Of a DNA stretch of 38,846 bases, positions 26,210 to 33,261 are shown piece after piece; position 1 is the stretch's first letter, and each line of letters opens with the position of its first letter. The notes under the pieces were generated by a model. The model saw only the letters and a list, made by a program, of their open reading frames with translations, was not told the DNA's origin and made no database searches. Where the stretch lies: the NCBI GenBank assembly GCA_900769345.1, contig CAAGGJ010000032.1:1-38846 (forward strand), in the 5' to 3' direction. This stretch comes from Bacteroidales bacterium (GTDB taxonomy: Bacteria > Bacteroidota > Bacteroidia > Bacteroidales > Muribaculaceae). The position numbers and the translations under genes were made by a program.

Positions 26210-26250
26210 GCTCGAGGACGCACACAAACTGCCCTCGAGCTTGCTTTTTG
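26210..26250 (+). terminator. rho-independent-like terminator
   Basis: GCTCGAGG (26210-26217) pairs perfectly with CCTCGAGC (26233-26240) across a 15-base loop, followed by TTGCTTTTTG. It is placed 57 bp after the beta-helix gene. Confidence 0.7.
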
Positions 26251-26305
26251 CGTTTAATCTATCGATATTTGCCCCTCAATTCTCGTCAACATCAAAATAT
26301 TTCCA

Positions 26306-26313
26306 TATATTTG
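26306..26313 (+). promoter_or_regulatory. probable -7 promoter box for the three-gene unit
   Basis: TATATTTG fits TAnnTTTG exactly, 39 bp before the ATG at 26353 and just after the preceding terminator hairpin. No well-spaced TTTG element is visible. Confidence 0.5.
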
Positions 26314-26352
26314 TACTCATAGCATAAACAGTTAACCACTTTTTCGACCGAT

Positions 26353-26748
26353 ATGGCAAAAGCCGACCGATATTGGGACACATTGTTCCTCACCATCACC
26401 ACCGATCCCGAGCAGATAGCCTGCGTGAGGATAATGTACGACCGCGACGAACTTGTGCCGGGCTACAACATCACTCGCGAGCGAAGTTTCGACCGCGAGA
26501 GCATCGATTTACCGGAAATAGTGGTGACAGGAGTAACGCACTCCGGCATCACCCTGCGAGCCTATTTTGAGGGCGAGGAAGACCTCGGCATCGACATATC
26601 TCTCGACCTTAACCAAGAGTCGCTTTTTCGTCTGCAAATAGGTCCTGCCGACAATCATACCATATTGGGGCTCGAAATAATCGACATCGACGACCCTATC
26701 AACCTCGAAGAATATGACGACGATGGCCGCTACGATGCCTGGGTGTAA
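26353..26748 (+). CDS. small acidic protein, unknown function
   Basis: A 131-residue soluble protein, rich in Asp and Glu, with no signal peptide or membrane segment. Predicted strands are frequent (LFLTITTD, ACVRIMYDRDE, ITLRAYFEGEEDLGIDISLDL). The end is strongly acidic (DIDDPINLEEYDDDGRYD). I do not recognise a family. It is the first gene of a three-gene co-directional unit with its own promoter box. Confidence 0.75.
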   Translation: MAKADRYWDTLFLTITTDPEQIACVRIMYDRDELVPGYNITRERSFDRESIDLPEIVVTGVTHSGITLRAYFEGEEDLGIDISLDLNQESLFRLQIGPADNHTILGLEIIDIDDPINLEEYDDDGRYDAWV

Positions 26749-26770
26749 CAAACAAAATATATAACATATT

Positions 26771-27433
26771 ATGAGCAACCACATCAATTATCGCGAAGAA
26801 CTCGCCAAAGCTCGCAACAAGGTAAAAAATATGCCTCGCGATGGCAAAGCCGACACCATCAGCACCTATTGGGAAGTGTGCTGTGGCGATGTGCTTGTGG
26901 CTGAGGATAGCATCGATCGCACATGGGAAATAACCCCTCTTGCCAAGGAATTTCTCGATATAGCGCATTATCTCGCAGGCTACGACCACATGCTCGATAA
27001 TCTCAACAAAGCTGCCGAACGCATGGCTAACTGCATAGCAAATCACCCATCGCTGAAACTACACATTCTGCAATTTCGCCTATATGTGTTGCGACGCATC
27101 GAAGCTCACTGCGGTCACGACTTATCCGTAGCCGAAGATGTTTCGCACCTAATCAGCTTCTATTCCCGCAATATCGACCGCGCCGACCGTGGCGAACTCG
27201 ATGCCATAGAGCAAGAAGGAATGTTGCGGCACGACCCCGTAGAGTGGACAGCCGCCTACGAAAGCAATATCGACCAAGCCGAACAGATGATTGCCGAGCG
27301 ACTGGGCGACGTGCCTCGAGGCATGGGATTTTGTCACGCCTATTGGGCAACCAAAGCCCAAGTGCTGCGCGAAGAGTTCGATATAGAGTGGCGCAGTCCT
27401 TCACAAATGAACCCTAATGTGTTATTCGATTAA
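26771..27433 (+). CDS. helical cytosolic protein, unknown function
   Basis: A 220-residue, mostly alpha-helical protein without signal or membrane segments. Distinctive stretches are TYWEVCCGDVLVAEDS, LDIAHYLAGYDHMLDNLNKAAERMANCIANHPSLK (TPR-like spacing) and FCHAYWATKAQVLREEFDIEWRSPSQMNPNVLFD at the end. It is not recognised. It starts 22 bp after the small acidic gene and 35 bp before the DUF1963 gene, so co-expression is very likely. Confidence 0.78.
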   Translation: MSNHINYREELAKARNKVKNMPRDGKADTISTYWEVCCGDVLVAEDSIDRTWEITPLAKEFLDIAHYLAGYDHMLDNLNKAAERMANCIANHPSLKLHILQFRLYVLRRIEAHCGHDLSVAEDVSHLISFYSRNIDRADRGELDAIEQEGMLRHDPVEWTAAYESNIDQAEQMIAERLGDVPRGMGFCHAYWATKAQVLREEFDIEWRSPSQMNPNVLFD

Positions 27434-27468
27434 TTTTGTAATTCGCCATATACCCCCCTTATTATCCT

Positions 27469-28167
27469 ATGAATAAAGAGCAAGCCATACACATCGGTTT
27501 ATCACGCCCCGATGATTTGATTCCATGCTGTGGGAGCCTGTTTTTCGGCGACCCCGATCTACCTTGCGACTTCGAATATCCCTCCTACATTGGTCCTGAC
27601 GGAGAGATGATGCAATATCAGTTTATCTGCCAAATCAATTTGTCGGAAGTAGCCCCACTCGACCATAGTGGGATATTGCCGCACAAGGGATTGTTATCGT
27701 TCTTTGCCAAAATCGACCGCTATTTAGGTCACGAAGATGGCGGCACGTCTATCGGACTGAGTCTTAGCGAGCCCGACGATGTGAAAGTGCTCTACTTCCC
27801 TGAAGTGAATGCAGCCGGCGATGATAAAAATAAGGGATTCTTGAGGCAAGTGTTGGTAGATGATAATGACGATTTTTTAAATCCTGCAGAATGGCAGATG
27901 GAATTTACCCATGTGGAACATCTCGACATTGACACCCAGCTTTTCGATGGCGATAATTCACTCCTTGCCGAGCCCTATCATCGAGAATGGGAGGATTGGG
28001 ATGAACCCTGCCAAGGGTGGCGCATATTGCTGCAAATAGATTCGAGCGAAAGCAATGATTATGTACTGAATTTCGTGGATTGGGGAGTGCTCGTGTTCCT
28101 CATTTCGCCCGAAGACCTCGCCAATGCCCGATTCGACCGTGTCAGAGCTCAAATCCTGTCGACATAA
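27469..28167 (+). CDS. DUF1963 (YwqG-like) family protein
   Basis: A 232-residue cytosolic protein. It shows the DUF1963 pattern: LPCDFEYPSY near residue 31, MMQYQFICQINLSEV (about 48-62), GLLSFFAKID (about 74-83), and GWRILLQIDSSESN...NFVDWGVLVFLISPEDL at the C-terminus. The molecular function of the family is not established; members often sit beside other small uncharacterised or toxin/immunity-type genes. Last gene of the three-gene unit, followed 40 bp later by a hairpin terminator inside the 104-bp repeat. Confidence 0.82.
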   Translation: MNKEQAIHIGLSRPDDLIPCCGSLFFGDPDLPCDFEYPSYIGPDGEMMQYQFICQINLSEVAPLDHSGILPHKGLLSFFAKIDRYLGHEDGGTSIGLSLSEPDDVKVLYFPEVNAAGDDKNKGFLRQVLVDDNDDFLNPAEWQMEFTHVEHLDIDTQLFDGDNSLLAEPYHREWEDWDEPCQGWRILLQIDSSESNDYVLNFVDWGVLVFLISPEDLANARFDRVRAQILST

Positions 28168-28206
28168 CTCCCCCTCGCAACCGGATTGATACGCATAAAA
28201 ATAACG

Positions 28207-28310
28207 CCAATGGCTAAGCAAACATAAAGTATTGCTTAGCCATTGATGCATCATCTAATGTTGCTTTATGCAAGCAACCCTTGCTTAATACTCCTCTTCG
28301 TCGAAGAAGA
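28207..28310. repeat. 104-bp direct repeat, left copy
   Basis: Matches 30343-30446 with only two mismatches over 104 bp. The right copy is the authentic 3' end and terminator of the DUF2795 gene (minus strand). Here only the last ~9 codons (…FFDEEEY, stop) and the terminator hairpin remain, without the rest of the gene. The two copies bracket the Fic module, 2136 bp apart. Confidence 0.92.
28208..28245. terminator. hairpin terminator, left repeat
   Basis: CAATGGCTAAGCAA (28208-28221) pairs perfectly with TTGCTTAGCCATTG (28232-28245). It lies 40 bp after the DUF1963 stop codon and probably ends that transcript. The arms have no long T-run. Confidence 0.6.
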
Positions 28311-28596
28311 GCGAGGAAATTGCTGTATATGCACGTTATGTGTGTCGCGTTTGCATTTGGCAAAACGAACCGCACCATTTGTGAAGGTCTGAGGCGATAG
28401 CCAAGCAAATGGCAGGTCATTGATTGAGCAAATGTAAAAGTCACAGCTTTCATTTTCCTTAAATGTAATCGTTGATTGCCCGGTAACACAGAATCAAAAC
28501 CATATTTACTAATGACGGAACATAATGACAGCCGGTATTGACTCCGCATATAAGCCCAATCAACAATTATTTGTATCTCAAAAGAATACACCTTTA

Positions 28597-28627
28597 TTTA
28601 TCGCAAATTTGGATAAATTGCGATAAA
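28597..28627. promoter_or_regulatory. palindromic operator over the Fic promoter
   Basis: Perfect inverted repeat with arms TTTATCGCAA (28597-28606) and TTGCGATAAA (28618-28627) and an 11-bp spacer, giving 21 bp between arm centres (two helical turns). The spacer contains the -33 TTTG box. Exactly the same 10-mer recurs in tandem just after the Fic gene (29968-29997). The encoded C-terminal winged helix of the Fic protein is the obvious candidate binder; that is inference. Confidence 0.75.
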
Positions 28628-28639
28628 TTGATATATTTG
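28608..28639 (+). promoter_or_regulatory. Fic gene promoter
   Basis: A -33 TTTG box (28608-28611) and a -7 box TATATTTG (28632-28639) with 20 bp between them, the best promoter match in the window. The ATG follows 17 bp later. Confidence 0.75.
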
Positions 28640-28656
28640 CAACAAAATTTGTTTTT

Positions 28657-29961
28657 ATGATTGAACAGCCTCCTCATATTACAACAGCACTGATAGACAC
28701 TTCTAATGATTCGGAAGAATTGACGCATCTTATTTCCTCAATCAACAGCAAATATCTATATTGGAGTGATGTCAAGTATCGTATGCCTTCAGGCATGACG
28801 GATATTGAATTATGGTACAAAGTTAAATCAGTGAGAAAACTAACGGATGTCAGGATTTGGACTCAGAATAATATTCATTTCTCTCTGACAAATACAATGC
28901 AGAGGTTGTGCCATGAGTTTGATATGAATTTTGGCGGTTCTTGGGGTGCTTCCAAGATTTTTCCAGACGATAAGACCACACAAGAATTGTATCTCATCAG
29001 TTCTATTATGGAAGAGGCCATTGCCTCAAGCCAAATGGAGGGAGCCGCAACAACACGTGAGGCTGCAAAGGAAATGCTCCGTAAAAAGATTTCTCCCAAA
29101 AATAAAAGTCAGCGCATGATTTTAAACAACTATAATACTATCAATTTCATTAGAGACCATGCAAAAGAATCGTTGACCCCTGCAGTTATAATGCAAGTCC
29201 ATGGTATGATGACTGAAAATGCGCTTGACATTCCGGATGCAGCCGGTCGTCTGAGGCGGGATGATGAAAATATTGTGGTAGGTAACGGCATAACAGGAGA
29301 AATTATACATACACCACCGGCCGCAGAGTGCTTGAGTGAGTTCTTGAACAGCTTATGCGCATTTTTCAATAATGAGAATACTGAAATTTTCATTCATCCG
29401 ATAATTAAGGCTATTACAATACACTTCCTCGTAGGATATTACCACCCTTTTGCTGATGGAAATGGTCGTACCGCAAGAGCCCTGTTTTATTGGTATATGA
29501 TGAAATCAAATTATTGGCTCGTGCAATATCTATCTATATCACGCATTATTAAGGGTTCTAAGAAATCTTATGAGAAGGCTTTTCTCTATTCTGAAGCTGA
29601 TGGCAATGATATAGGATATTTCGTACAGTATAATTTAGACGTGCTCCTCAAATCTTTTGATGCGCTGAGCAGATATATCAAACGTAAAAATAACGAGAAA
29701 AAGAAATCTGAGAAACTTTTACATCTTGGCAACATTACAGCACGTCAGGCTGAAATTTTGAGTCTTTGTATAGAAAATTCTGATATCGTGCTTGTCTCAA
29801 CTGATATTGTTGGAAAATTCGGGGTGACACACAATACCGCGAAATCAGACTTAAGAAACCTTACCGAAAAAGGTTATCTGAGTGAAATCAGCTTAAACGG
29901 CAGAACAAAAGGCTATATCCGATCTTCCAAATTCGAAGAGATGGTGAGTAAAATAAGATAA
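28657..29961 (+). CDS. Fic-domain AMPylase with C-terminal winged helix
   Basis: A 434-residue Fic protein, expected to transfer AMP (or another nucleotide part) from NTP to hydroxyl groups of target proteins. Catalytic motif HPFADGNGRTAR (about 266-277) matches HxFx(D/E)GNGRxxR fully. An N-terminal inhibitory helix carries SSQMEG (about 127-132), fitting the (S/T)xxxE(G/N) motif of class II Fic proteins, whose Glu blocks productive ATP binding. The last ~80 residues form a winged helix (ITARQAEILSLC... DIVGKFGVTHNTAKSDLRNL... EKGYLSEI), so it may bind DNA. Composition is AT-richer than the surrounding genes and the module sits between 104-bp direct repeats, both suggesting transfer. The target is unknown. 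No antitoxin gene is adjacent. Confidence 0.93.
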   Translation: MIEQPPHITTALIDTSNDSEELTHLISSINSKYLYWSDVKYRMPSGMTDIELWYKVKSVRKLTDVRIWTQNNIHFSLTNTMQRLCHEFDMNFGGSWGASKIFPDDKTTQELYLISSIMEEAIASSQMEGAATTREAAKEMLRKKISPKNKSQRMILNNYNTINFIRDHAKESLTPAVIMQVHGMMTENALDIPDAAGRLRRDDENIVVGNGITGEIIHTPPAAECLSEFLNSLCAFFNNENTEIFIHPIIKAITIHFLVGYYHPFADGNGRTARALFYWYMMKSNYWLVQYLSISRIIKGSKKSYEKAFLYSEADGNDIGYFVQYNLDVLLKSFDALSRYIKRKNNEKKKSEKLLHLGNITARQAEILSLCIENSDIVLVSTDIVGKFGVTHNTAKSDLRNLTEKGYLSEISLNGRTKGYIRSSKFEEMVSKIR

Positions 29962-29967
29962 AGCATT

Positions 29968-29997
29968 ATCGCAATTTATCGCAATTTATCGCAATTT
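29968..29997. repeat. three tandem 10-bp units after the Fic gene
   Basis: ATCGCAATTT occurs three times head to tail, starting 6 bp after the Fic stop codon. Read one register earlier it gives TTTATCGCAA, identical to the arm of the palindrome in the Fic promoter. A 10-bp period is one helical turn, so the sites lie on the same face. A weaker ATAAATT half follows at about 30001. Confidence 0.88.
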
Positions 29998-30342
29998 GAG
30001 ATAAATTACGGCGCAACTTGATGTAATTAAGCAATATGTGGATATGAAGACTTTCGATGTTCAATAAAATCTATTCAGAACTAAAAGATTTTCGGCAAGA
30101 AACTACATCGTTAATTGAGGACATTAAACCTGAGTGAGGATTTAGAATCTTGAAATATCATCATGATATTCGCTATGAAGATACATCTATCCAAAGATGA
30201 TGAGATATAGTCGTAAGGTGAACTCATTACTATATACACAAATCGTATTGAGATTGTCATAATCTATCCAATCAAATATAAGTATTCTTTGGAAAAGAGG
30301 AATATGGGCCAAACAAATCACGCTGTTTAGGACTATAAAACA

Positions 30343-30446
30343 CCAATGGCTAAGCAAACATAAAGTTTTGCTTAGCCATTGATGCATCGTCTAATGTTGC
30401 TTTATGCAAGCAACCCTTGCTTAATACTCCTCTTCGTCGAAGAAGA
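30343..30446. repeat. 104-bp direct repeat, right copy
   Basis: Matches 28207-28310 with two mismatches. This copy includes the 3' end of the intact DUF2795 gene and its terminator and so appears to be the original sequence. Confidence 0.92.
30344..30381 (-). terminator. terminator of the DUF2795 gene
   Basis: CAATGGCTAAGCAAA (30344-30358) pairs perfectly over 15 bp with TTTGCTTAGCCATTG (30367-30381), loop 8 bases. It lies 40 bp beyond the minus-strand stop codon at 30421 and is equally able to stop plus-strand transcripts. Confidence 0.65.
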
Positions 30447-30642
30447 AGTCGTCTTTGCTTGGATAATCGGGCCAAATATCTTCGATGGTTTCGTAGATAT
30501 CACCTTCGTCTTCTATCTCTTGAAGATTTTCAATCACTTCGGCGGGTGCGCCCGAACGCATTGCATAATCTATTAGTTCGTCCTTAGTTGCTGGCCATGG
30601 TGCATCTTCCAGTTTTGTGGCTAATTCTAATGTCCAATACAT
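30421..30642 (-). CDS. small acidic DUF2795-like protein
   Basis: A 73-residue, strongly acidic soluble protein. The motif PWPATKDELIDYAMRSGAP...VIENL (about 15-41) matches the DUF2795 pattern (W-P-A-T-K-x-E-L-x-x-Y-A). The C-terminus is FFFDEEEY. Function is unknown; relatives are common short proteins in Bacteroidetes. Its 3' end has been duplicated on the far side of the Fic module, making it the probable insertion target of that module while keeping an intact gene. Confidence 0.82.
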   Translation of the reverse strand: MYWTLELATKLEDAPWPATKDELIDYAMRSGAPAEVIENLQEIEDEGDIYETIEDIWPDYPSKDDFFFDEEEY

Positions 30643-31115
30643 AATCCTACCTATTTTTTGTTAAAAATTAGTAATTCTATCTAATTGATTCTTGTGTTAG
30701 TAAATAGTCTATCTCGTTTTCCAAAATGCTATAAATAGAAAAAAACCAGCAAAAATTGCTGTTTTCTCCTTGGTTATGCAGATTATGTAGCACATATTCG
30801 CTCTGCACGCCATAGTATTTCGGGGGCAATCAGGCAATTTCGGGACTCGAAATGCTCTGAAAATGATGCATTAATGCCCTCGTTGCTTTTTGCAGTGGCA
30901 AAACTACTAATTAATTTCTAAAAACAAAAACTCTTTTTGAAAAAATATATTAAATAATAGGTTTTGTAATCATTTTGACCCATTATTTACGACATTTACA
31001 CCATATACCCGTTCCTAAAGTCCCTACTAATAGCTACCTACGCTCCGTAAGGCTCCTATCAAAAGCATATATTAAAATTATTTGCTACCTTTGCATCAGC
31101 AACTATTATAACATA
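30643..31115. other. AT-rich intergenic region
   Basis: No gene seen. It contains a short hairpin with an A-run before and a T-run after it (30747-30761, CAGCAA/TTGCTG), which looks like a small bidirectional terminator although no gene ends nearby, and a -7 box for the patatin gene at 31086-31093. Confidence 0.55.
31086..31093 (+). promoter_or_regulatory. probable -7 promoter box for the patatin-like gene
   Basis: TACCTTTG fits TAnnTTTG, 22 bp before the ATG at 31116. It shows that a longer in-frame reading from 30975 is not the true start. Confidence 0.5.
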
Positions 31116-31967
31116 ATGGCAATGAAACGAGGACTTGTACTTGAGGGCGGTGCTCTGCGCGGACTGTTTTCGGCGGGAGTAATCGACGTTATGATGGAAA
31201 ACGGCATCGACTATGAGGGTGTGATAGGCGTATCGGCGGGGTCGAATTTTGGCTGCAACTACAAGAGCCGTCAGCCGGGGCGAGTGATTCGCTATAATGT
31301 GCGATTTGCCAACGACTCGCGATATATGGGATGGCGATCGCTCCTTACCACCGGCAACCTGGTGGGCGCTGAGTTTGCCTACCATTATATGCCACTCAAG
31401 CTCGATGTGTTCGACATTGCCACTTTCGAGAGTGATCCCATGGAGTTTTATCTGGTATGCACCGATTGTCTTACGGGCGAGCCGGTGTATTATCGCATGG
31501 ATAAGGTGAATTACGAGTCGCTCGAATGGCTCAGAGCATCGGCATCGATGCCGCTCGTTACGCGGCCTGTGAAGGTGGACGGCAGTGTGTTGCTCGATGG
31601 CGGCATAAGCGACTCCATCCCGCTCAAGCACTTCCAAAGCATGGGCTTCGACCGTAATGCGGTGGTGCTCACCCGACCTCGTTACTATCGCAAAGAGCCC
31701 ACAAAGCTGTGGCCTTACCGCCTGCTCATGCGCCGCTACCCTGCCATCACTCAAGCCATGGCTCGCCGCCATGAGATGTATAATTCGCAACTCGATTATG
31801 TGGAGTGCGAAGAAAAGGCGGGACGCATATTCGTGATAGCGCCCGACAAGGAATTGCCCATTGGTCGCGTGGAAATGAATATCGAAAAGATGAACGCGGT
31901 CTACAACATAGGGCGTGAAACCGCCACCGCATTGCTGCCGCGTCTCCGCGAGTTCTTGCAAGGCTAA
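31116..31967 (+). CDS. patatin-like phospholipase family protein
   Basis: About 283 residues. The patatin layout is clear: GLVLEGGALRGLFSAGVID (oxyanion-hole glycine loop, about 6-24), the nucleophile elbow GVSAG (G-x-S-x-G, about 39-43), and the catalytic Asp in LLDGGISDSIP (about 165-175), giving a Ser-Asp dyad. Expected reaction: hydrolysis of acyl esters, as in the YjjU/RssA group. No signal peptide, so probably cytosolic. ATG 31122 is an equally plausible start. Confidence 0.92.
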   Translation: MAMKRGLVLEGGALRGLFSAGVIDVMMENGIDYEGVIGVSAGSNFGCNYKSRQPGRVIRYNVRFANDSRYMGWRSLLTTGNLVGAEFAYHYMPLKLDVFDIATFESDPMEFYLVCTDCLTGEPVYYRMDKVNYESLEWLRASASMPLVTRPVKVDGSVLLDGGISDSIPLKHFQSMGFDRNAVVLTRPRYYRKEPTKLWPYRLLMRRYPAITQAMARRHEMYNSQLDYVECEEKAGRIFVIAPDKELPIGRVEMNIEKMNAVYNIGRETATALLPRLREFLQG

Positions 31968-31979
31968 TCACAGCCTATC

Positions 31980-31997
31980 GGCAAAGTGCCTTTTTTT
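31980..31997 (+). terminator. short hairpin with T-run
   Basis: GGCA (31980-31983) pairs with TGCC (31987-31990), followed by seven Ts, 13 bp after the patatin stop. A second small stem, AGGCT/AGCCT, lies just before it. It separates the convergent patatin and methyltransferase genes. Confidence 0.5.
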
Positions 31998-32011
31998 GCT
32001 ATAATTTGATA

Positions 32012-32755
32012 TTATTGCTGCTTAAGCTGCAATTCGGCGAGGTAATCGTAGTGCTCGCCTTCCATCACCATACGGCACTCGAAACCATTGGCCTCGGCAT
32101 GCACGCATAGAGTGTCGAAATCGATGTAAATCCAGTCGAATGGCTCACCCTTGATATTCTTATAACGCATGGCAAAATCCACTTGACCGTAATAATCGCC
32201 GTTGAGGTCGATATCGTAGCTGCCGTCTTCGTTCTCGTAGAGATAGATAAGATCGCTGCTATCCATATATATCTTACCGCCGGATGCAAGCAGTTGGCGC
32301 ATACGCATAAAGAATTGTGGCATATTCTCGAGGCGCTGCACCATTCCGGCGCCATTCATAAGCAAAACTATGGTGTCGAAACGGTCGCAAAGGCGTTCGT
32401 CGAAGAGGTTGATGGCTCGCGCATTGCGCACACCGCGTTCGCGCATCACTTCTACCGACAATGTGGAAATATCTATGGCACACACATCCTTACCCATCTC
32501 CTGCAGCGCCAAGGCATGGCAACCACTGCCGGCTCCCACATCAAGTATCTTGCCCTGAGCCAGGCGAAGAGCCTCTTGCTCTATGGCGGGCATTTCGGCA
32601 AAACAGCGAAACAGCAGGTCGACGGGCATCTCATCGTCGTCGAACATAGTAGATGTCACTATCAGCTTTGCAGCCTTACCGGTGCGCGCATAGTCGGCGA
32701 TGGCATGACCCATCGCATCTGTTTCGGGTGGTGTAAGATAGGTGTTCGATTTCAT
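32012..32755 (-). CDS. class I SAM-dependent methyltransferase
   Basis: A 247-residue cytosolic protein. Motif I is ILDVGAGSGCHALAL (about 70-84), with the acidic residue at the end of strand 2 in VCAIDIS (about 91-97); motif II/III correspond to FDTIVLLMNGAGMV (about 125-138) and LLASGGKIYMDSSDL (about 154-168). The C-terminal domain (DLNGDYYGQVDFAMRYKNIKGEPFDWIYID) determines the acceptor and is not recognisable. The substrate is unknown. It is followed upstream on the same strand by a small HTH protein, 65 bp away. Confidence 0.88.
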   Translation of the reverse strand: MKSNTYLTPPETDAMGHAIADYARTGKAAKLIVTSTMFDDDEMPVDLLFRCFAEMPAIEQEALRLAQGKILDVGAGSGCHALALQEMGKDVCAIDISTLSVEVMRERGVRNARAINLFDERLCDRFDTIVLLMNGAGMVQRLENMPQFFMRMRQLLASGGKIYMDSSDLIYLYENEDGSYDIDLNGDYYGQVDFAMRYKNIKGEPFDWIYIDFDTLCVHAEANGFECRMVMEGEHYDYLAELQLKQQ

Positions 32756-32819
32756 TTGTTTCGATTGTAAGTAGATTGTAGTTTATAATTCTTAAAAAAG
32801 CATGCTGCCGTGCGAGGCA

Positions 32820-33137
32820 TCAGAAGTCGAAAGAGAGTTGGCCATCATTTTTCTTGCGGGCAGCGGCGTAAAAACGCAATGCCTCATTCACATACACCGA
32901 TAGCACCTGCTGATGCTCGAGTTCGCGCCAATTGTCCTCGGTGATATTCACCGTAATGCTTCGACACACATTTTTCAAGCGTCGACTTTTGCGTCCGGCG
33001 CCGAGTTTGCTCGCCCATCGCGACACTGTGGATGTCGAGACATTCAGAGCGGTGCTGATGGCGTGTATGGTCTCGCCGCGCTGATACATTTCCAAGGCTC
33101 GATATTTCACCGCTTGCATATTGGCTTTCATAGGCAT
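32820..33137 (-). CDS. small HTH protein
   Basis: A 105-residue basic protein. Residues about 10-45 form a Hin/transposase-like helix-turn-helix (KYRALEMYQRGETIHAISTA, then LNVSTSTVSRWASKLG), followed by the basic GRKSRRLKN and a C-terminal segment VLSVYVNEALRFYAAARKK. No catalytic domain follows, so it is a stand-alone DNA-binding protein or antitoxin-like regulator rather than a transposase. Met at 33128 is an alternative start. Its target is unknown. Confidence 0.72.
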   Translation of the reverse strand: MPMKANMQAVKYRALEMYQRGETIHAISTALNVSTSTVSRWASKLGAGRKSRRLKNVCRSITVNITEDNWRELEHQQVLSVYVNEALRFYAAARKKNDGQLSFDF

Positions 33138-33261
33138 TGTGATTCTTTTCGATTAATGACGGTTTTTAATGCTTCTATTTAAGTTAATATTAAAAATCAT
33201 ATCCCGCTGCTCGGAATGTTATGCTCAAGGCTTGGCGACCCCGACAGCGGGACATGGATAC

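Larger units (their letters stand above)
28168..28656. other. spacer holding repeat copy 1, Fic promoter and operator
   Basis: Contains the left 104-bp repeat (28207-28310), about 280 bp in which I recognise nothing (28311-28590), and the Fic promoter/operator (28597-28639). A minus-strand frame through 28214-28591 exists, but it runs through the repeat and has no recognisable domain. Confidence 0.65.
29962..30420. other. spacer downstream of the Fic gene
   Basis: Begins with the 10-bp tandem repeats, then AT-rich sequence with only short frames (including a 26-codon frame at 30057-30137), and ends with the right 104-bp repeat that carries the DUF2795 terminator. No gene can be supported here. 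Confidence 0.6.

Noticed and set aside
28214..28591. Minus-strand frame of 125 codons upstream of the Fic gene
   Set aside because: It crosses the 104-bp repeat and its hairpin, lacks recognisable domains and has no promoter.
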